39,047 nt of DNA from Actinomycetes bacterium (GTDB taxonomy: Bacteria; Actinomycetota; Acidimicrobiia; Acidimicrobiales; RAAP-2). A model generated the notes under the pieces. That model was not told where the DNA came from and ran no database searches. It worked only from the letters and a program-made list of their open reading frames with translations. This document shows, in pieces, positions 1 through 10,629 of the stretch (its first letter is position 1; every line of letters starts with the position of its first letter). Position numbers and translations under genes: made by a program. The DNA lies in NCBI GenBank assembly GCA_021794655.1, contig JAJYQJ010000137.1, positions 1-39,047 on the forward strand, written 5' to 3'.

Positions 1-1
1 T

Positions 2-1712
2 CCGTCGGCTACGACCTGCTATGCGGTTGGGATAAACATCTCGGGTGGGGGAGACGTTCTCGCTACAACGAACTCTGGGGCCACGTGGACCTCTCAGTCC
101 CTGCCCCCTGGGACCGGCAACCTCAACGCCATAGCGTGTCCGTCGACTACAACCTGCTACGCGGTTGGCGCAGGCATCCTTGCCACCACGAACTCTGGGG
201 GTACGTGGACTTCTCAGTCCGCGCCCTCTGGAACCAGTTACCTCAACGACATAGCGTGTCCGTCGACTATTACCTGCTATGTGGTTGGGTACAGCAGCTC
301 GAACGGCGGAGAGATCCTTGCCACGACGGACTCTGGGGCTACGTGGACGTCTCAGGCGGTGCCCTCTGGGACCGCCAATGTCGACTCCATAGCGTGCCCG
401 TCGAGCACGACTTGCTATGCGGTTGGGCGCAACATGTCGGCGACCGCAACGATCCTTGCCACGACGGACTCTGGGGCTACGTGGACTTCTCAGTCCGCGC
501 CCTCTGGAACCCGCGTTCTCTTTGACATAGCGTGTCCGTCGACTGGCACTTGCTACGCGGCCGGCAGGCTGAACAACCCTGGCGGCGGAGTGATCGTTGC
601 TACCACGAACTCTGGGGCTACGTGGACCTCTCAGTCCGCGCCCTCTGGGATCCTTAGCCTCTTTGGCGTAGCGTGCCCGTCGACTACCACCTGCTACGCG
701 GTTGGGATCAATAGCAGCTCGGGCACCAGCGTTGGAGTGATCCTTGCTACCACGAACTCTGGGGCAACGTGGACCTCTCAGTCCGTGCCCTCTGGGACGA
801 ACGGCTTCTATGGCATAGCGTGTCCGTCGACTACGACCTGCTATGCGGTTGGGTCCAACGGCCCGAATGCCGGGGACATCCTTGCCACCAATGACTCTGG
901 AGTTACGTGGACCTCTCAGTCCCTACCCTCTGGGACCGGTGGCCTCAACGCCATAGCGTGTCCTTCGACTACGACCTGCTACGCGGTTGGAGCCGGAGTG
1001 ATCCTTGCTACCACGAACTCTGGAACTACGTGGACCTCTCAGTCCCTACCCTCTGCGACAACTTACTTTATCGGCATAGCGTGTCCGTCGACTACCACGT
1101 GCTACGCGGTTGGGTCCAATAACACTACGGGTACCGGAGTGATCCTTGCCACCAAGGATTCTGGGGCTACGTGGACCTCCCAGGCCGTGCCCTCTGTGAC
1201 CATTAGCGTCAACGCCGTAGCGTGCCCATCGGCCACCACCTGCTACGCAGTAGGGCGTGGTGTAATCCTTGCCACCACGAACTCTGGGGCAACGTGGACC
1301 TCTCAGTCCGTGCCCTCTGGGACCGGTGGTTTCACTGGCATAGCGTGTCCGTCGACTGCCACGTGCTACACGGCTGGGAACGGCAGCTCAGGCGCAGAGA
1401 TCCTTGCCACCACGAACTCTGGGACTACGTGGAGTTCTCAGCCCATGCCCTCTGGGACCAGTCCTCTCTACTCGATATCGTGCCCGTCGACTAGCACTTG
1501 CTATGCAGTTGGACAGGAATTCAGCGGCAGCTCATACGTCGGAGTAGTGATCCTTGCAACCACGAACTCCGGGGCTACGTGGACCTCTCAGTCCCCCCCC
1601 AATCGGACTTATGCGCTCTTTGGTGTAGCGTGTCCGTCGACTACGACGTGCTACGCGGTGGGACAAGGAACTGGAGCAGTTGGCGGTCTTATCCTGACTA
1701 ATGCACCCAGCC
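2..1712 (+). repeat. Asp-box/CxxxxxC protein repeat array, about 12 units
   Basis: Direct repeats of about 115-150 bp with the DNA core 'ctctggggctacgtggacct' and the core 'atagcgtgtccgtcgacta'. Unit length varies only in the loop between the Val-Gly after the second Cys and the next Ile-Leu-Ala-Thr-Thr. Because the DNA repeats, other frames also stay open and give periodic false ORFs. Confidence 0.9.
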
Positions 1713-2560
1713 CAGGACCACCAGGCTGTTCTTCTACAAGGGTAGGCTCAGCTAACTTTCCGGGTGGCTACTGGCTAGCAACCGCTAACGGAGCCGTCTA
1801 CTCCTGTGGTGACGCTCCATTCTATGGATCACTTGTGACCCTTGGGATAACACCGTCTAAGCCAATCGTTGGAATAGCAGCTACACCAGATAACAAGGGC
1901 TACTGGTTAGTAGCCTCTGACGGTGGAGTCTTTGCCTTTGGTGACGCAGCGTTCTACGGATCCATGGGAGGAAAGCCACTGAATAAGCCAGTAGTTGGAA
2001 TGGCTGCAACCCCTCAGGGGGGCTACTACGAGGTCGCATCTGACGGTGGGCTGTTTGCATTTGGACCAGGGGCCAGCTTCTACGGATCCATGGGAGGAAA
2101 GCCCCTGAATAAGCCAGTAGTTGGAATGGCTGCAACCCCTCAGGGGGGCTACTACGAGGTCGCATCAGACGGAGGGATCTTCGCGTTTGGACCAGGGACC
2201 CCGTTCTTGGGCTCAATGGGTGGAAAGCCACTGAATAAGCCAGTAGTTGGAATGGCTGCAACCCCTCAGGGGGGCTACTACGAGGTCGCATCTGACGGTG
2301 GGATCTTCTCCTTTGGTACCCCGTTCCACGGCTCTACAGGGTGTCTCAGCTTGAACCAACCGATTGCCGGGATGGAGGTCTCAACAGATACGACAACTGT
2401 CGGGACTGGGACTGCGTGTGGGTTCACAACCCCACAGGCTCGAGGTGGCTACCAGTTCGTCGCCTCCGACGGTGGGGTGTTCAGCTTTGGAAACGCTGTC
2501 TTTGCCGGCTCTCTTGGTGGACAGGGCATAACCGACGTAGTTGGAATCGCCGGCTCCTAG
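2..2560 (+). CDS. Giant repetitive exported protein, 5'-truncated (Asp-box repeats plus GYWLVASDGG repeats)
   Basis: The frame is open from base 2 to the TAG at 2558-2560, so the start and any signal peptide lie before the window. The first two thirds holds 12 complete units of about 38-50 residues, each with an Asp-box-like core (T-[ND]-S-G-[AT]-T-W-T-S-Q) followed by A-C-P-S-x-x-T-C-Y-A-V-G. The paired cysteines in every unit suggest a disulphide, hence an extracytoplasmic location. The last third (about 1760-2560) has six units of the type GYWLVASDGGVFAFGDAAFYGS, common in Acidimicrobiia surface proteins. Both arrays probably form beta-propellers (inference). No catalytic motif was seen. 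A surface or adhesion role is possible but unproven. The next gene is convergent. Confidence 0.85.
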   Translation, partial: PSATTCYAVGINISGGGDVLATTNSGATWTSQSLPPGTGNLNAIACPSTTTCYAVGAGILATTNSGGTWTSQSAPSGTSYLNDIACPSTITCYVVGYSSSNGGEILATTDSGATWTSQAVPSGTANVDSIACPSSTTCYAVGRNMSATATILATTDSGATWTSQSAPSGTRVLFDIACPSTGTCYAAGRLNNPGGGVIVATTNSGATWTSQSAPSGILSLFGVACPSTTTCYAVGINSSSGTSVGVILATTNSGATWTSQSVPSGTNGFYGIACPSTTTCYAVGSNGPNAGDILATNDSGVTWTSQSLPSGTGGLNAIACPSTTTCYAVGAGVILATTNSGTTWTSQSLPSATTYFIGIACPSTTTCYAVGSNNTTGTGVILATKDSGATWTSQAVPSVTISVNAVACPSATTCYAVGRGVILATTNSGATWTSQSVPSGTGGFTGIACPSTATCYTAGNGSSGAEILATTNSGTTWSSQPMPSGTSPLYSISCPSTSTCYAVGQEFSGSSYVGVVILATTNSGATWTSQSPPNRTYALFGVACPSTTTCYAVGQGTGAVGGLILTNAPSPGPPGCSSTRVGSANFPGGYWLATANGAVYSCGDAPFYGSLVTLGITPSKPIVGIAATPDNKGYWLVASDGGVFAFGDAAFYGSMGGKPLNKPVVGMAATPQGGYYEVASDGGLFAFGPGASFYGSMGGKPLNKPVVGMAATPQGGYYEVASDGGIFAFGPGTPFLGSMGGKPLNKPVVGMAATPQGGYYEVASDGGIFSFGTPFHGSTGCLSLNQPIAGMEVSTDTTTVGTGTACGFTTPQARGGYQFVASDGGVFSFGNAVFAGSLGGQGITDVVGIAGS
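1958..2335 (+). repeat. Three near-identical 126-bp tandem repeats
   Basis: Copies start at 1958, 2084 and 2210, exactly 126 bp (42 codons) apart. The segment from 'gaataagccagtagttggaa' to 'gaggtcgcatc' is identical in all three at the DNA level; the rest of each unit differs. This suggests recent duplication or gene conversion inside the 3' propeller-like array. Confidence 0.9.
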
Positions 2561-2606
2561 CGCGACTATCCCTCCAAAGAAGCGCCACTCGGAGCGGTGG
2601 TTAGGC

Positions 2607-3653
2607 TCAGAGTTGGTTGAGTGCGTCTATGAGGACACGCAGGCGGGTGAAGTGGACCTTGTCGAAGCGCAGCGCGATCCGGGGGAGCTCTAGGTGGTCG
2701 TCGCTGCTCTTCTCGGGTGGAAGCGGGGACGTACGCCTGATGGCCCCCGAGATGACTATGTCGTTGAACCGCCTGTTGAGTTCGTCGAGCTCCCGGCGGC
2801 TCGGTGAGTGCTGGAGGCGAACGACGAGGAGGTCGCCGACCCAGCGACACGAGTGGTAGTTGCGGTAGAACCCGAGGATCTCCTCTAGTGCGTCCTTCGT
2901 CGACGTCACGATTCGAAAGAGCGAGAGATCTTCGGGGGAGATCCAACCGGAACGGATCGCTTCCTCGGAGATGAACCGCTTCCACGCGCTCCAGTACGTG
3001 CCGCCCGGGGTCTCGACCAAAACGATCGGGGCGGGCTCTGCCTTTCCGGTCTGCAAGAGCGTCAAGAGCTCGAAGCACTCGTCTTGGGTACCAAACCCCC
3101 CAGGGAGGACCGCGTAGCCGTGGGACTCTTTGATAAGCATCAGCTTCCGGGTGAAGAAGTAACGCATCTCGACGAGCTTTGGATCCTGCGCGATGAACGG
3201 ATTCGCCCCCTGCTCGTGGGGGAGTCGGATGTTCACTCCAAACGCGTGTTCTCGACCCGCCCCTTCGGTTCCCGCCGCCATGATCCCCGGGCCCGCTCCC
3301 GTGATCACCATCCAGCCCGAGCCGGCCAGGCCCGCCGCTATCTCGCGGGCGAGGACGTACACGGGATCGTCCGCCTTCGTGCGTGCGGAACCAAACATCG
3401 TGACCTTCCTCGTCTCGCGAAACGGCCTGAAGACGCGGAACGCTTCGACCATCTCGGCGAGGGCCGCGTCAGCGATCTTCAAGTCGCCGACGCTCACCCC
3501 CTCATGCCCGAGACTCCAGACCTCTTTGAGCATCGAGCGGATGAGTTTACCCTGGGTACCCGATAGATCTCGCCCGCCAACGAGGGCTCGAAAAGCAGTC
3601 TCTATGTCGCTCTCTGGAGGTTCGGGTAGCGGGGCGAGGGTGTCAGTCGTCAC
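2607..3653 (-). CDS. LOG-family (TIGR00730-like) nucleotide phosphoribohydrolase
   Basis: 348 aa. A Rossmann-like core begins at 'VTMFGSARTKADDPVY' (about residue 84) and carries GAGPGIM and the family signature PGGFGTQDE. LOG-family enzymes hydrolyse nucleoside 5'-monophosphates (cytokinin ribotides or ordinary NMPs) to base plus ribose 5-phosphate; the true substrate cannot be read here. About 75 N-terminal and 100 C-terminal residues extend beyond the short plant-type LOG core. The start is GTG (3651-3653), overlapping the fbiC stop as GTGA, so it is probably translationally coupled as the last gene of the tal-gnd-zwf-pgl-fbiC operon. Ribose 5-phosphate as product would fit that operon (inference). 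It is convergent with the repetitive protein gene. Confidence 0.8.
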   Translation of the reverse strand: MTTDTLAPLPEPPESDIETAFRALVGGRDLSGTQGKLIRSMLKEVWSLGHEGVSVGDLKIADAALAEMVEAFRVFRPFRETRKVTMFGSARTKADDPVYVLAREIAAGLAGSGWMVITGAGPGIMAAGTEGAGREHAFGVNIRLPHEQGANPFIAQDPKLVEMRYFFTRKLMLIKESHGYAVLPGGFGTQDECFELLTLLQTGKAEPAPIVLVETPGGTYWSAWKRFISEEAIRSGWISPEDLSLFRIVTSTKDALEEILGFYRNYHSCRWVGDLLVVRLQHSPSRRELDELNRRFNDIVISGAIRRTSPLPPEKSSDDHLELPRIALRFDKVHFTRLRVLIDALNQL

Positions 3654-5923
3654 CGCGCGACAACACCGAGGCGACCGCGGGTGGTCACTGCATCACGGCC
3701 GTAGAGGGTCGTCCGGCGGACGAGCGGGCGGCCGAGAGGGGCGACGAGCTCTTTGAGCGCGTCTAGTTCAAGAGACTGGCCGTGGCTCGCTCCAGCGGCA
3801 CGGGAGATGTTCTCGTCAATCAGCGTCCCACCTATGTCGTTCGCGCCGGCGCGGAGTACCGCACGGGCTCCTTCAACTCCCATCTTCACCCAGCTGACCT
3901 GAATGTTGTCGATGTAACCGTGGTACGCGATCCGCCCGATCGCGTGCATGAGGACCGCTTCTCGAAACGTCGGACCCCTCCGCGCTGTTCGCGCGAGATA
4001 GATGGGGGAGGCCATGTGTACGAACGGGAGGGGTACGAACTCGGTGAATCCACCGGTCTCTTTTTGCAAAGAGCGCGTAACGACGATGTGGCGGGCCCAG
4101 CTCGCGGGGTGCTCGATCGAGCCGAACATGATCGTCACGTTCGATCGAAGGCCGACGAGATGCGCCGTCCGATGTGCTTCGAGCCACTCGTCGGTCCTGA
4201 TCTTGTCCGGGCAGAGGACCTTGCGGACGTCGTCGTCGAGAATCTCCGCCGCGGTGCCAGGTAGCGTCTTTAGCCCGGCGTCCTTCAGCGTCGACAGGTA
4301 GTCGAACAAAGATACTCCGGAGCGTCGTGCGGCCTCTGTCACCTCGAGCGCGCTGAACGCGTGGATGTGGATCCGCTCAGATCCACGGCGCACGGCCTTG
4401 ATCACATCCAGGTAGTACTGCGCGTCAAACTTCGGGTGGATGCCCCCTTGGAGGCAGACCTCGCTAGCGCCGGCTCGTTCTGCCTCGACGGTGCGCCGGG
4501 TGATCTCGTCGAAGTCGAGCAGGTAAGGATCTCCCCTCAAGTTCAGCGAGCGCGGGCCTTTCGAGAACGCGCAGAACTTACAGCGGAACGTGCAGATGTT
4601 TGTGTAGTTGATGTTCCTATTAGCGACGTAGGTCACGTCGTCGCCCGACGTCTTTAATCGCAGTTCGTCCGCTAACTCGATCACCGCGCCGACCTCGGGT
4701 CCACGCGCACGAAACAGCGTCTCTATCTCGGCTTCTCCGGGTTCCTCGCCAGCCGAGACGCCGGCGAGGACCTCGCCGACCGCCCCCGAGGCCCTCCCTG
4801 TGAAGTGGATCTTAGGCGGCGCTAGAGCGGACCCAGAGCACCACTTCGAGTCCCTCGCGAGCCCTTCGGCGTCGCTCGCGTCCTTGACGGGAAAGACCAT
4901 CGCTTCATCCAACCAACGACCCTCGTCGGCCAGGAACGACGGGTAGATCGTGAGGCGGGGAGCGAGCGTGTGACCAGCGATCTCCACGTGCTCCCTCATC
5001 GCATCGAGCGACGGCCATGGTCGTTCGGGGTTGACGTGGTCCTCGGTAATCGGCGAGACGCCTCCGAGGTCGTCGATGCCAGCCGAGAGGAGCGCAGCCA
5101 ACTCGTCGGTTAGATTCGGCGGCGCTTGGACGTGTATCTCCGCGGGAAGAACGAGGCGCGCCATCGCGATGGACCAGAGATGCTCGCTAGGATCACATGC
5201 GGGATCGTCTGCCATCGCGGTCCCAGGCTTTGGGATGAAGTTCTGTACGATCACCTCCTGGACGTGCCCGTAGCGTTCGTGGGATCGTGCGATCGCCTCG
5301 AGTGCTCGGAGGCGATCGTCCCTCGTCTCCCCGATCCCGACGAGGATCCCCGTCGTAAAAGGAATCGAAAGCCTTCCGGCCGCGTCGAGCGTTTCAAGGC
5401 GGCGGGCCGGATCCTTGTCCGGTGCGAGCCGATGAGCGTTTAGAGTCGCGAGGCTCTCTATCATCATCCCCTGACTAGCGGTCACCGCCCGCAACGAGGT
5501 GAGCTCGTCTCGTGTGAGTGCGCCGGCGTTCGCGTGGGGGAGAAGACCGGTCTCTCCTGTGACGACCCGGCACGCCTCGACGAGGTACTCGATCGTCGAC
5601 GCGTACCCGTGTTCGGCGAGCCAGCTCCGCGCAGTTTCGTAGCGCAGCTCCGGGCGCTCGCCGAGGGTGAAGAGAGCCTCGTGGCAACCCAGGTCCGCTC
5701 CGGCGCGCGCTAGGCCGACGATCTCGTCGATACTCATGTACGGCGCCGCCAACCGCGCGGGTGCCTTCGCAAACGTGCAGTACCCACAGCGGTCACGGCA
5801 GAGCATCGTAAGGGGTATGAAGACCTTCGGCGAGTACGTGATCCTCGTCCCGTGGGCCAGATCTCGGATCGATGCTGCCCGCGCGGTCAGCTCTGTGAGT
5901 TCGCTTCCCTCGGTCCAGATCAT
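3650..5923 (-). CDS. fbiC: FO synthase, fused CofG-CofH (7,8-didemethyl-8-hydroxy-5-deazariboflavin synthase)
   Basis: 757 aa, two radical-SAM halves. The CofG half carries C42-x3-C46-x2-C49 (CRDRCGYC) and the CofH half C444-x3-C448-x2-C451 (CTFRCKFC); each should bind a [4Fe-4S] cluster and SAM. Known role of the family: joining tyrosine and 5-amino-6-ribitylaminouracil to make FO, the chromophore of coenzyme F420. The fused form is typical of actinobacteria, whereas archaea use two proteins. The start ATG directly abuts the pgl stop (TAG then ATG), with GGAG 9 nt upstream. Its stop overlaps the LOG-family start. No other F420 gene (fbiA, fbiB, fgd) lies in the window. Confidence 0.95.
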   Translation of the reverse strand: MIWTEGSELTELTARAASIRDLAHGTRITYSPKVFIPLTMLCRDRCGYCTFAKAPARLAAPYMSIDEIVGLARAGADLGCHEALFTLGERPELRYETARSWLAEHGYASTIEYLVEACRVVTGETGLLPHANAGALTRDELTSLRAVTASQGMMIESLATLNAHRLAPDKDPARRLETLDAAGRLSIPFTTGILVGIGETRDDRLRALEAIARSHERYGHVQEVIVQNFIPKPGTAMADDPACDPSEHLWSIAMARLVLPAEIHVQAPPNLTDELAALLSAGIDDLGGVSPITEDHVNPERPWPSLDAMREHVEIAGHTLAPRLTIYPSFLADEGRWLDEAMVFPVKDASDAEGLARDSKWCSGSALAPPKIHFTGRASGAVGEVLAGVSAGEEPGEAEIETLFRARGPEVGAVIELADELRLKTSGDDVTYVANRNINYTNICTFRCKFCAFSKGPRSLNLRGDPYLLDFDEITRRTVEAERAGASEVCLQGGIHPKFDAQYYLDVIKAVRRGSERIHIHAFSALEVTEAARRSGVSLFDYLSTLKDAGLKTLPGTAAEILDDDVRKVLCPDKIRTDEWLEAHRTAHLVGLRSNVTIMFGSIEHPASWARHIVVTRSLQKETGGFTEFVPLPFVHMASPIYLARTARRGPTFREAVLMHAIGRIAYHGYIDNIQVSWVKMGVEGARAVLRAGANDIGGTLIDENISRAAGASHGQSLELDALKELVAPLGRPLVRRTTLYGRDAVTTRGRLGVVAR

Positions 5924-6691
5924 CTATCGCGTCTCCTCACCTGAGCTCTGCCGTCCCACCTCGCCGAGCTCTTGCCCGAGCGCTTCGGCGTCGACGAGCC
6001 AACGAACATCGCCGGCGTGAACCCGGCTCGCAGGAGTGTCCTCGCCGTTCAGTACCGCTCGCATCGCCGCCGCCTTGGTGGAACCTGCGACGGTGAACAC
6101 CGCGAGGCATGACGAGTTGATCACCGGAAGCGTCAACGAGAGGCGCTCGTGGGGGTTCGTCCCCGTCTCATCTCTGGACGCGACGACGAGTTCATCATCT
6201 CGTGCGTTGAGCTGGGCGGAACCGGGGAAGAGCGACGCCGTGTGGCCGTCTTCTCCCATTCCAAGATGGATCACGTCGATTCCACCAGTTGCGAGTAGCT
6301 CCGAGATCTCCTTCGTATACGCATCAATGCACGCCGCTCGATCCGGGTCGGTGAGCATCGGGTGAAACGATCCGACGCGTTCAACACGGTCGATGAGCGC
6401 CTCTCTTACTAGCTGCTCGTTCGCGTCCGGACTCCCCGGGCTAACCCATCTCTCGTCACCCATGTAGATGTCGACGAGCTCCCAGGCAATCGCGACCGAG
6501 CCGTCCGCTACACGTTCATAGCACGCTCGAGCGGTAGGGCCGCCCGATAGAACGAGAGTGAACCGATCGTTGCAGCGGTTGACGAACGCGTCGTAGATAA
6601 CCGATACGAACGCGTCCGGTACGTCACTAACTGCAGTGATCTTAGGAGGCTTGAGGCGTTGCATCCCTTTACCGGTCGCCTCCGCGTTCAC
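5924..6691 (-). CDS. pgl: 6-phosphogluconolactonase
   Basis: 255 aa from the GTG at 6691. Family motifs are [15 protein letters not shown] and [16 protein letters not shown]. It hydrolyses 6-phosphogluconolactone to 6-phosphogluconate, the step between Zwf and Gnd. GTG is chosen because it overlaps the zwf stop as GTGA, as at neighbouring junctions, and GGAGG lies 11 nt upstream. The alternative ATG at 6664 (246 aa) has no well-spaced ribosome binding site. The open frame continues upstream to 7183, but that part is antisense-frame shadow inside zwf. Confidence 0.9.
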   Translation of the reverse strand: MNAEATGKGMQRLKPPKITAVSDVPDAFVSVIYDAFVNRCNDRFTLVLSGGPTARACYERVADGSVAIAWELVDIYMGDERWVSPGSPDANEQLVREALIDRVERVGSFHPMLTDPDRAACIDAYTKEISELLATGGIDVIHLGMGEDGHTASLFPGSAQLNARDDELVVASRDETGTNPHERLSLTLPVINSSCLAVFTVAGSTKAAAMRAVLNGEDTPASRVHAGDVRWLVDAEALGQELGEVGRQSSGEETR

Positions 6692-8186
6692 GGTGTAGGA
6701 GTCCTCCACGCGTCCCCCGATCGTTCCAGGAGTAGCTCTGCGATATGGGGTCCCCATGTGCCCGCGTTGTAGAAGTGGAGGCCCCCTCCTGGTTCCGACC
6801 ATGCCTGCAAGTACGGGTCGACGATTCGCCAGGCCTGCTGCACCTCGTCGCTTCGGATGAAAAGGGTCGCGTCCCCGTTCATCGCGTCGTGGAGAAGCCG
6901 AGGATAGCCGTCGGTTTCCTTCGTCTCCTGGAACGACGACGCGTACTCGAAGTTCATCGCGACGGACTGAACGCGAAACGCCTCGCCGGGAACCTTCGCT
7001 CCAAAATGAAGGCTGATCCCTTCCTGGGGTTGGATACGAAGCACCAGGGTGTTCGGCCTCAGCTGGCGACTCATCGCGCCGTCGAACGCTAGGAACGGGA
7101 CACTGTGAAACTGAAGAGCGACCTCGGTCACGCGGTGGGGGAGGCGCTTGCCGGTGCGCACGTAGATCGGAACGCCGGCCCACCGCCAGTTCTCGACTCT
7201 CAGGCGAAGTGCGACGTAGGTCTCCGTCTCGCTTTCGGGCGATACGCCTTCTTCTTGCCTGTATCCAGAGACCGCGACGTTATCGATCTCGCCTCCGAGG
7301 TACTGGGCGCGAACCGACTTGTCGACCGCCTCATCGGGAGTTGGGATGTCGACCGCGTTGAGCAGCTTCACCTTCTCGTCGCGGATGTGGCGCGCGTCCA
7401 TTCCGGTCGGGGGCTCCATCAGGGTCAACGCTAGGACCTGCATCACGTGGTTCTGAACGATGTCACGCAGCGCACCCGCCGTCTCGTAGAAGCCGCCGCG
7501 GTGCTCGACGCCGAGGCTCTCTGCGACCGTTATCTGCACCTGTTCGACGTAGCGCCTGTTCCAGATCGGTTCGAAGACGGCGTTCGCGAACCTAAGAGCG
7601 AGGACGTTCTGGACGGTCTCTTTGCCCATGTAGTGATCTATCCGGAAGATCTGGTCCTCATTAAACGCTTTGTGGACCGCCTCGTCGAGTGCGATCGCAC
7701 TCCCGAGGTCACGCCCGTAAGGCTTCTCGACGACGAGGCGTGCGAACTCCCCACCGTCGCCAGGGACGTTGCAGTTCTCCTTCGCGAGCGCCTCTGCGAC
7801 CATCGCGAACGCCTCTGGGACGGTAGCTAGATAGTAGAGACGGTTACCCGCCGTCTTGTAGTTCGCGTCCGCCTCCGCGAGGAGGACCTTCAAACGATCG
7901 AACGTCTCTTGGCTCGCGTACTCGCCGGCGACGTAGCGGAACCTCTCCACGAGAGCTCTCCACGTCGGTCCGGCGTTCGCTACGTCTGCCAACGCGGCCT
8001 GCCTGAACTGTTCGTCGTCCCAAACGGTCCGTGCCACTCCGATCACGGTAAAGTTCTCCGAGAGCCGGCCGTTATCGGCGAGGTTTGCGAGCGCCGGGAG
8101 GATCTTTCGTGACGTTAGATCACCCGACGCCCCGAAGAGGACCATCGCGAGCGGCGGGGTCCGCTCGGGAGGGGAGCCGTAGTGGT

Positions 8187-8190
<4 letters not shown>
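6688..8190 (-). CDS. zwf: Glucose-6-phosphate 1-dehydrogenase
   Basis: 500 aa, normal for the family. The Rossmann motif [10 protein letters not shown] starts at residue 20, EKPYG is at 155-159, and the active-site motif RIDHYMGKE starts at 183. It oxidises glucose 6-phosphate to 6-phosphogluconolactone with NAD(P)+. It is the classical enzyme, not the unrelated F420-dependent Fgd. The start GTG (8188-8190) overlaps the gnd stop as GTGA, and its own stop overlaps the pgl start the same way. Confidence 0.96.
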
Positions 8191-9163
<973 letters not shown>

Positions 9164-9167
<4 letters not shown>

Positions 9168-10282
9168 CGCTTACTCCTTTGTTCGTCCGACTTTGACTCT
9201 TTGAGCTTCGCCTTAAGTGTCGCCAAGAGGTCCGTAAAGGACTTCTCAAACGACGCGACACCTTGTGCCTCGAGCGTCGAGGCTACGTCGGAGAAGTCGA
9301 TTCCCGCCTCCGCAACCTCGTTCAATACTTTCTCGGCCCCAATGAGATCACTTTCGATGCTTCTCGTGACCGTCCCGTGATCGATGAACGCATCGAGGGT
9401 GGCGTCGGGCATCGTGTTGACGGTGTCTTTTCCGATCAGACTATCAACGTAGATCAAGTCGGGATATGCCGGGTTCTTCGTCGACGTAGACGCCCACAGC
9501 GGCCGTTGTCGGCGAGCCCCGAGCGCGACGAGCGCCTCCCACCTGGGACCGCTGAACGTTGACTTGAAGTGTTCGTAGGCCACCTTCGCCTGTGCGACCG
9601 CCGCCCGGCCGAGTAGTGCCCTTGGAGCGCCGATCTCGCTCAGGCGACGATCTATCTCGGTGTCGACCCTACTCACGAAGAACGACGCGACGCTCGAGAC
9701 CTTGGAGAGATCCGTCGCTCCGCTCGCCGCGTACTCTTCTAGCCCCGCGATGTACGCCTCAGCTACCGCGTCGTATCGGTCGATTCCAAATATCAACGTC
9801 ACGTTGATGCTGCGGCCTTCCGATATCATCTGCCGTATCGCTTCGAGCCCTTCGATCGTCGCGGGAATCTTGACGTAGAGGTTCGCCTCGCCGACGCGGT
9901 CGTGAAGGCCTCTCGCCGCCTCGATCGTTCCTTTCGCGTCGTGGGCGAGACTAGGGGAGACCTCGAGCGAGACGAACCCGTCGACGCCTTCGCTCTCGTC
10001 GTAGACCGGACGTAGGATCGAGAGTGCGTCGACGATGTCCTTGATCACGAGCTCCCAGTACGCCTCCTCTACCCCCATCGTCTCCGTCAGCGACTTGAAC
10101 TGCTCGTCGTAGTCGTGCTCACCCTCGATCGCCTTAGCAAAGATCGTCGGGTTCGACGTCACACCTCTCACCCCGCTCGCGACGAGTTCTGCAAGATGCC
10201 CGTTCGTAATCCAGTCCCGTCGAAGGTTGTCGAGCCACGGACTCTGTCCTGCGTTCTCGTACAGATCGTGTAGGCGGCTCAT
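9164..10282 (-). CDS. tal: Transaldolase
   Basis: 372 aa, the long form usual in actinobacteria. GVTSNPTIF is near the N-terminus, and the Schiff-base lysine is K138 in LYVKIPAT. It moves a dihydroxyacetone unit between sedoheptulose 7-phosphate and glyceraldehyde 3-phosphate. It is the first gene of the minus-strand operon, with AAGGAG 8 nt before the ATG. The promoter must lie in the divergent region 10283-10629. The partner transketolase is encoded separately at 17603-19618. Confidence 0.95.
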
Positions 10283-10629
10283 ATCGACGACTCCTTGGAT
10301 ATCTCGAACTTCTACGACTTTTCGCTTAACTTGTGCTAACGCTAGAGGCTAGCGGGTCGCCGCACGCACCCGCGTGCAGGAGCGGCGATCATCCTCGTCG
10401 ACGACGTGGACCGGCTCGTCGGGGACGGACGTCTTTAGGCCTGATCTCCATCTTCTGAACGCAATTTCAGTACAAATTCATTCTTTGGATGCAGACACGT
10501 CACGGTCGTGTTATCTGGGCTCCGTACCCTGCTTCGTGTACCAAGGTCACCGCACGAGTTAGTCGTCTCAACTCAACGTGTGGAGGCCGGTCTTATCGAG
10601 TCGAATGGTAGTCGAAAAGTAGGAGTTCC
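10283..10629. other. Divergent intergenic region between tal and the ABC ATPase gene
   Basis: 347 bp with no convincing gene. It must hold promoters for both divergent operons, but no clear -35/-10 pair was found. It contains two perfect inverted repeats (separate entry) and an A+T-rich patch around 10455-10500. A 62-codon open frame at 10374-10562 has no ribosome binding site and no protein-like composition. Confidence 0.6.
10340..10377. promoter_or_regulatory. Two adjacent inverted repeats, candidate operators
   Basis: CGCTAG-AGG-CTAGCG at 10340-10354 and GCACGC-ACCC-GCGTGC at 10362-10377, both with perfect 6-bp arms. They lie 58-95 bp upstream of the tal start and about 250 bp upstream of the ABC operon. 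Their position between divergent carbohydrate operons favours regulator binding over termination, since neither operon ends here. The regulator is unknown. Confidence 0.4.

Noticed and set aside
85-1701. Several plus-strand open frames of 67-146 codons inside the repeats
   Set aside because: They are shadows of the repetitive gene: the same repeat stays open in another frame.
1881-2291. Minus-strand 136-codon open frame over the 126-bp repeats
   Set aside because: Its periodic sequence is only the reverse of the real repeats.
6692-7183. Upstream extension of pgl to 419 codons
   Set aside because: This stretch lies within zwf in another frame, and pgl homology begins after 6691.
10374-10562. 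Small open frame between divergent operons
   Set aside because: It has no ribosome binding site, and composition is unlike a protein.
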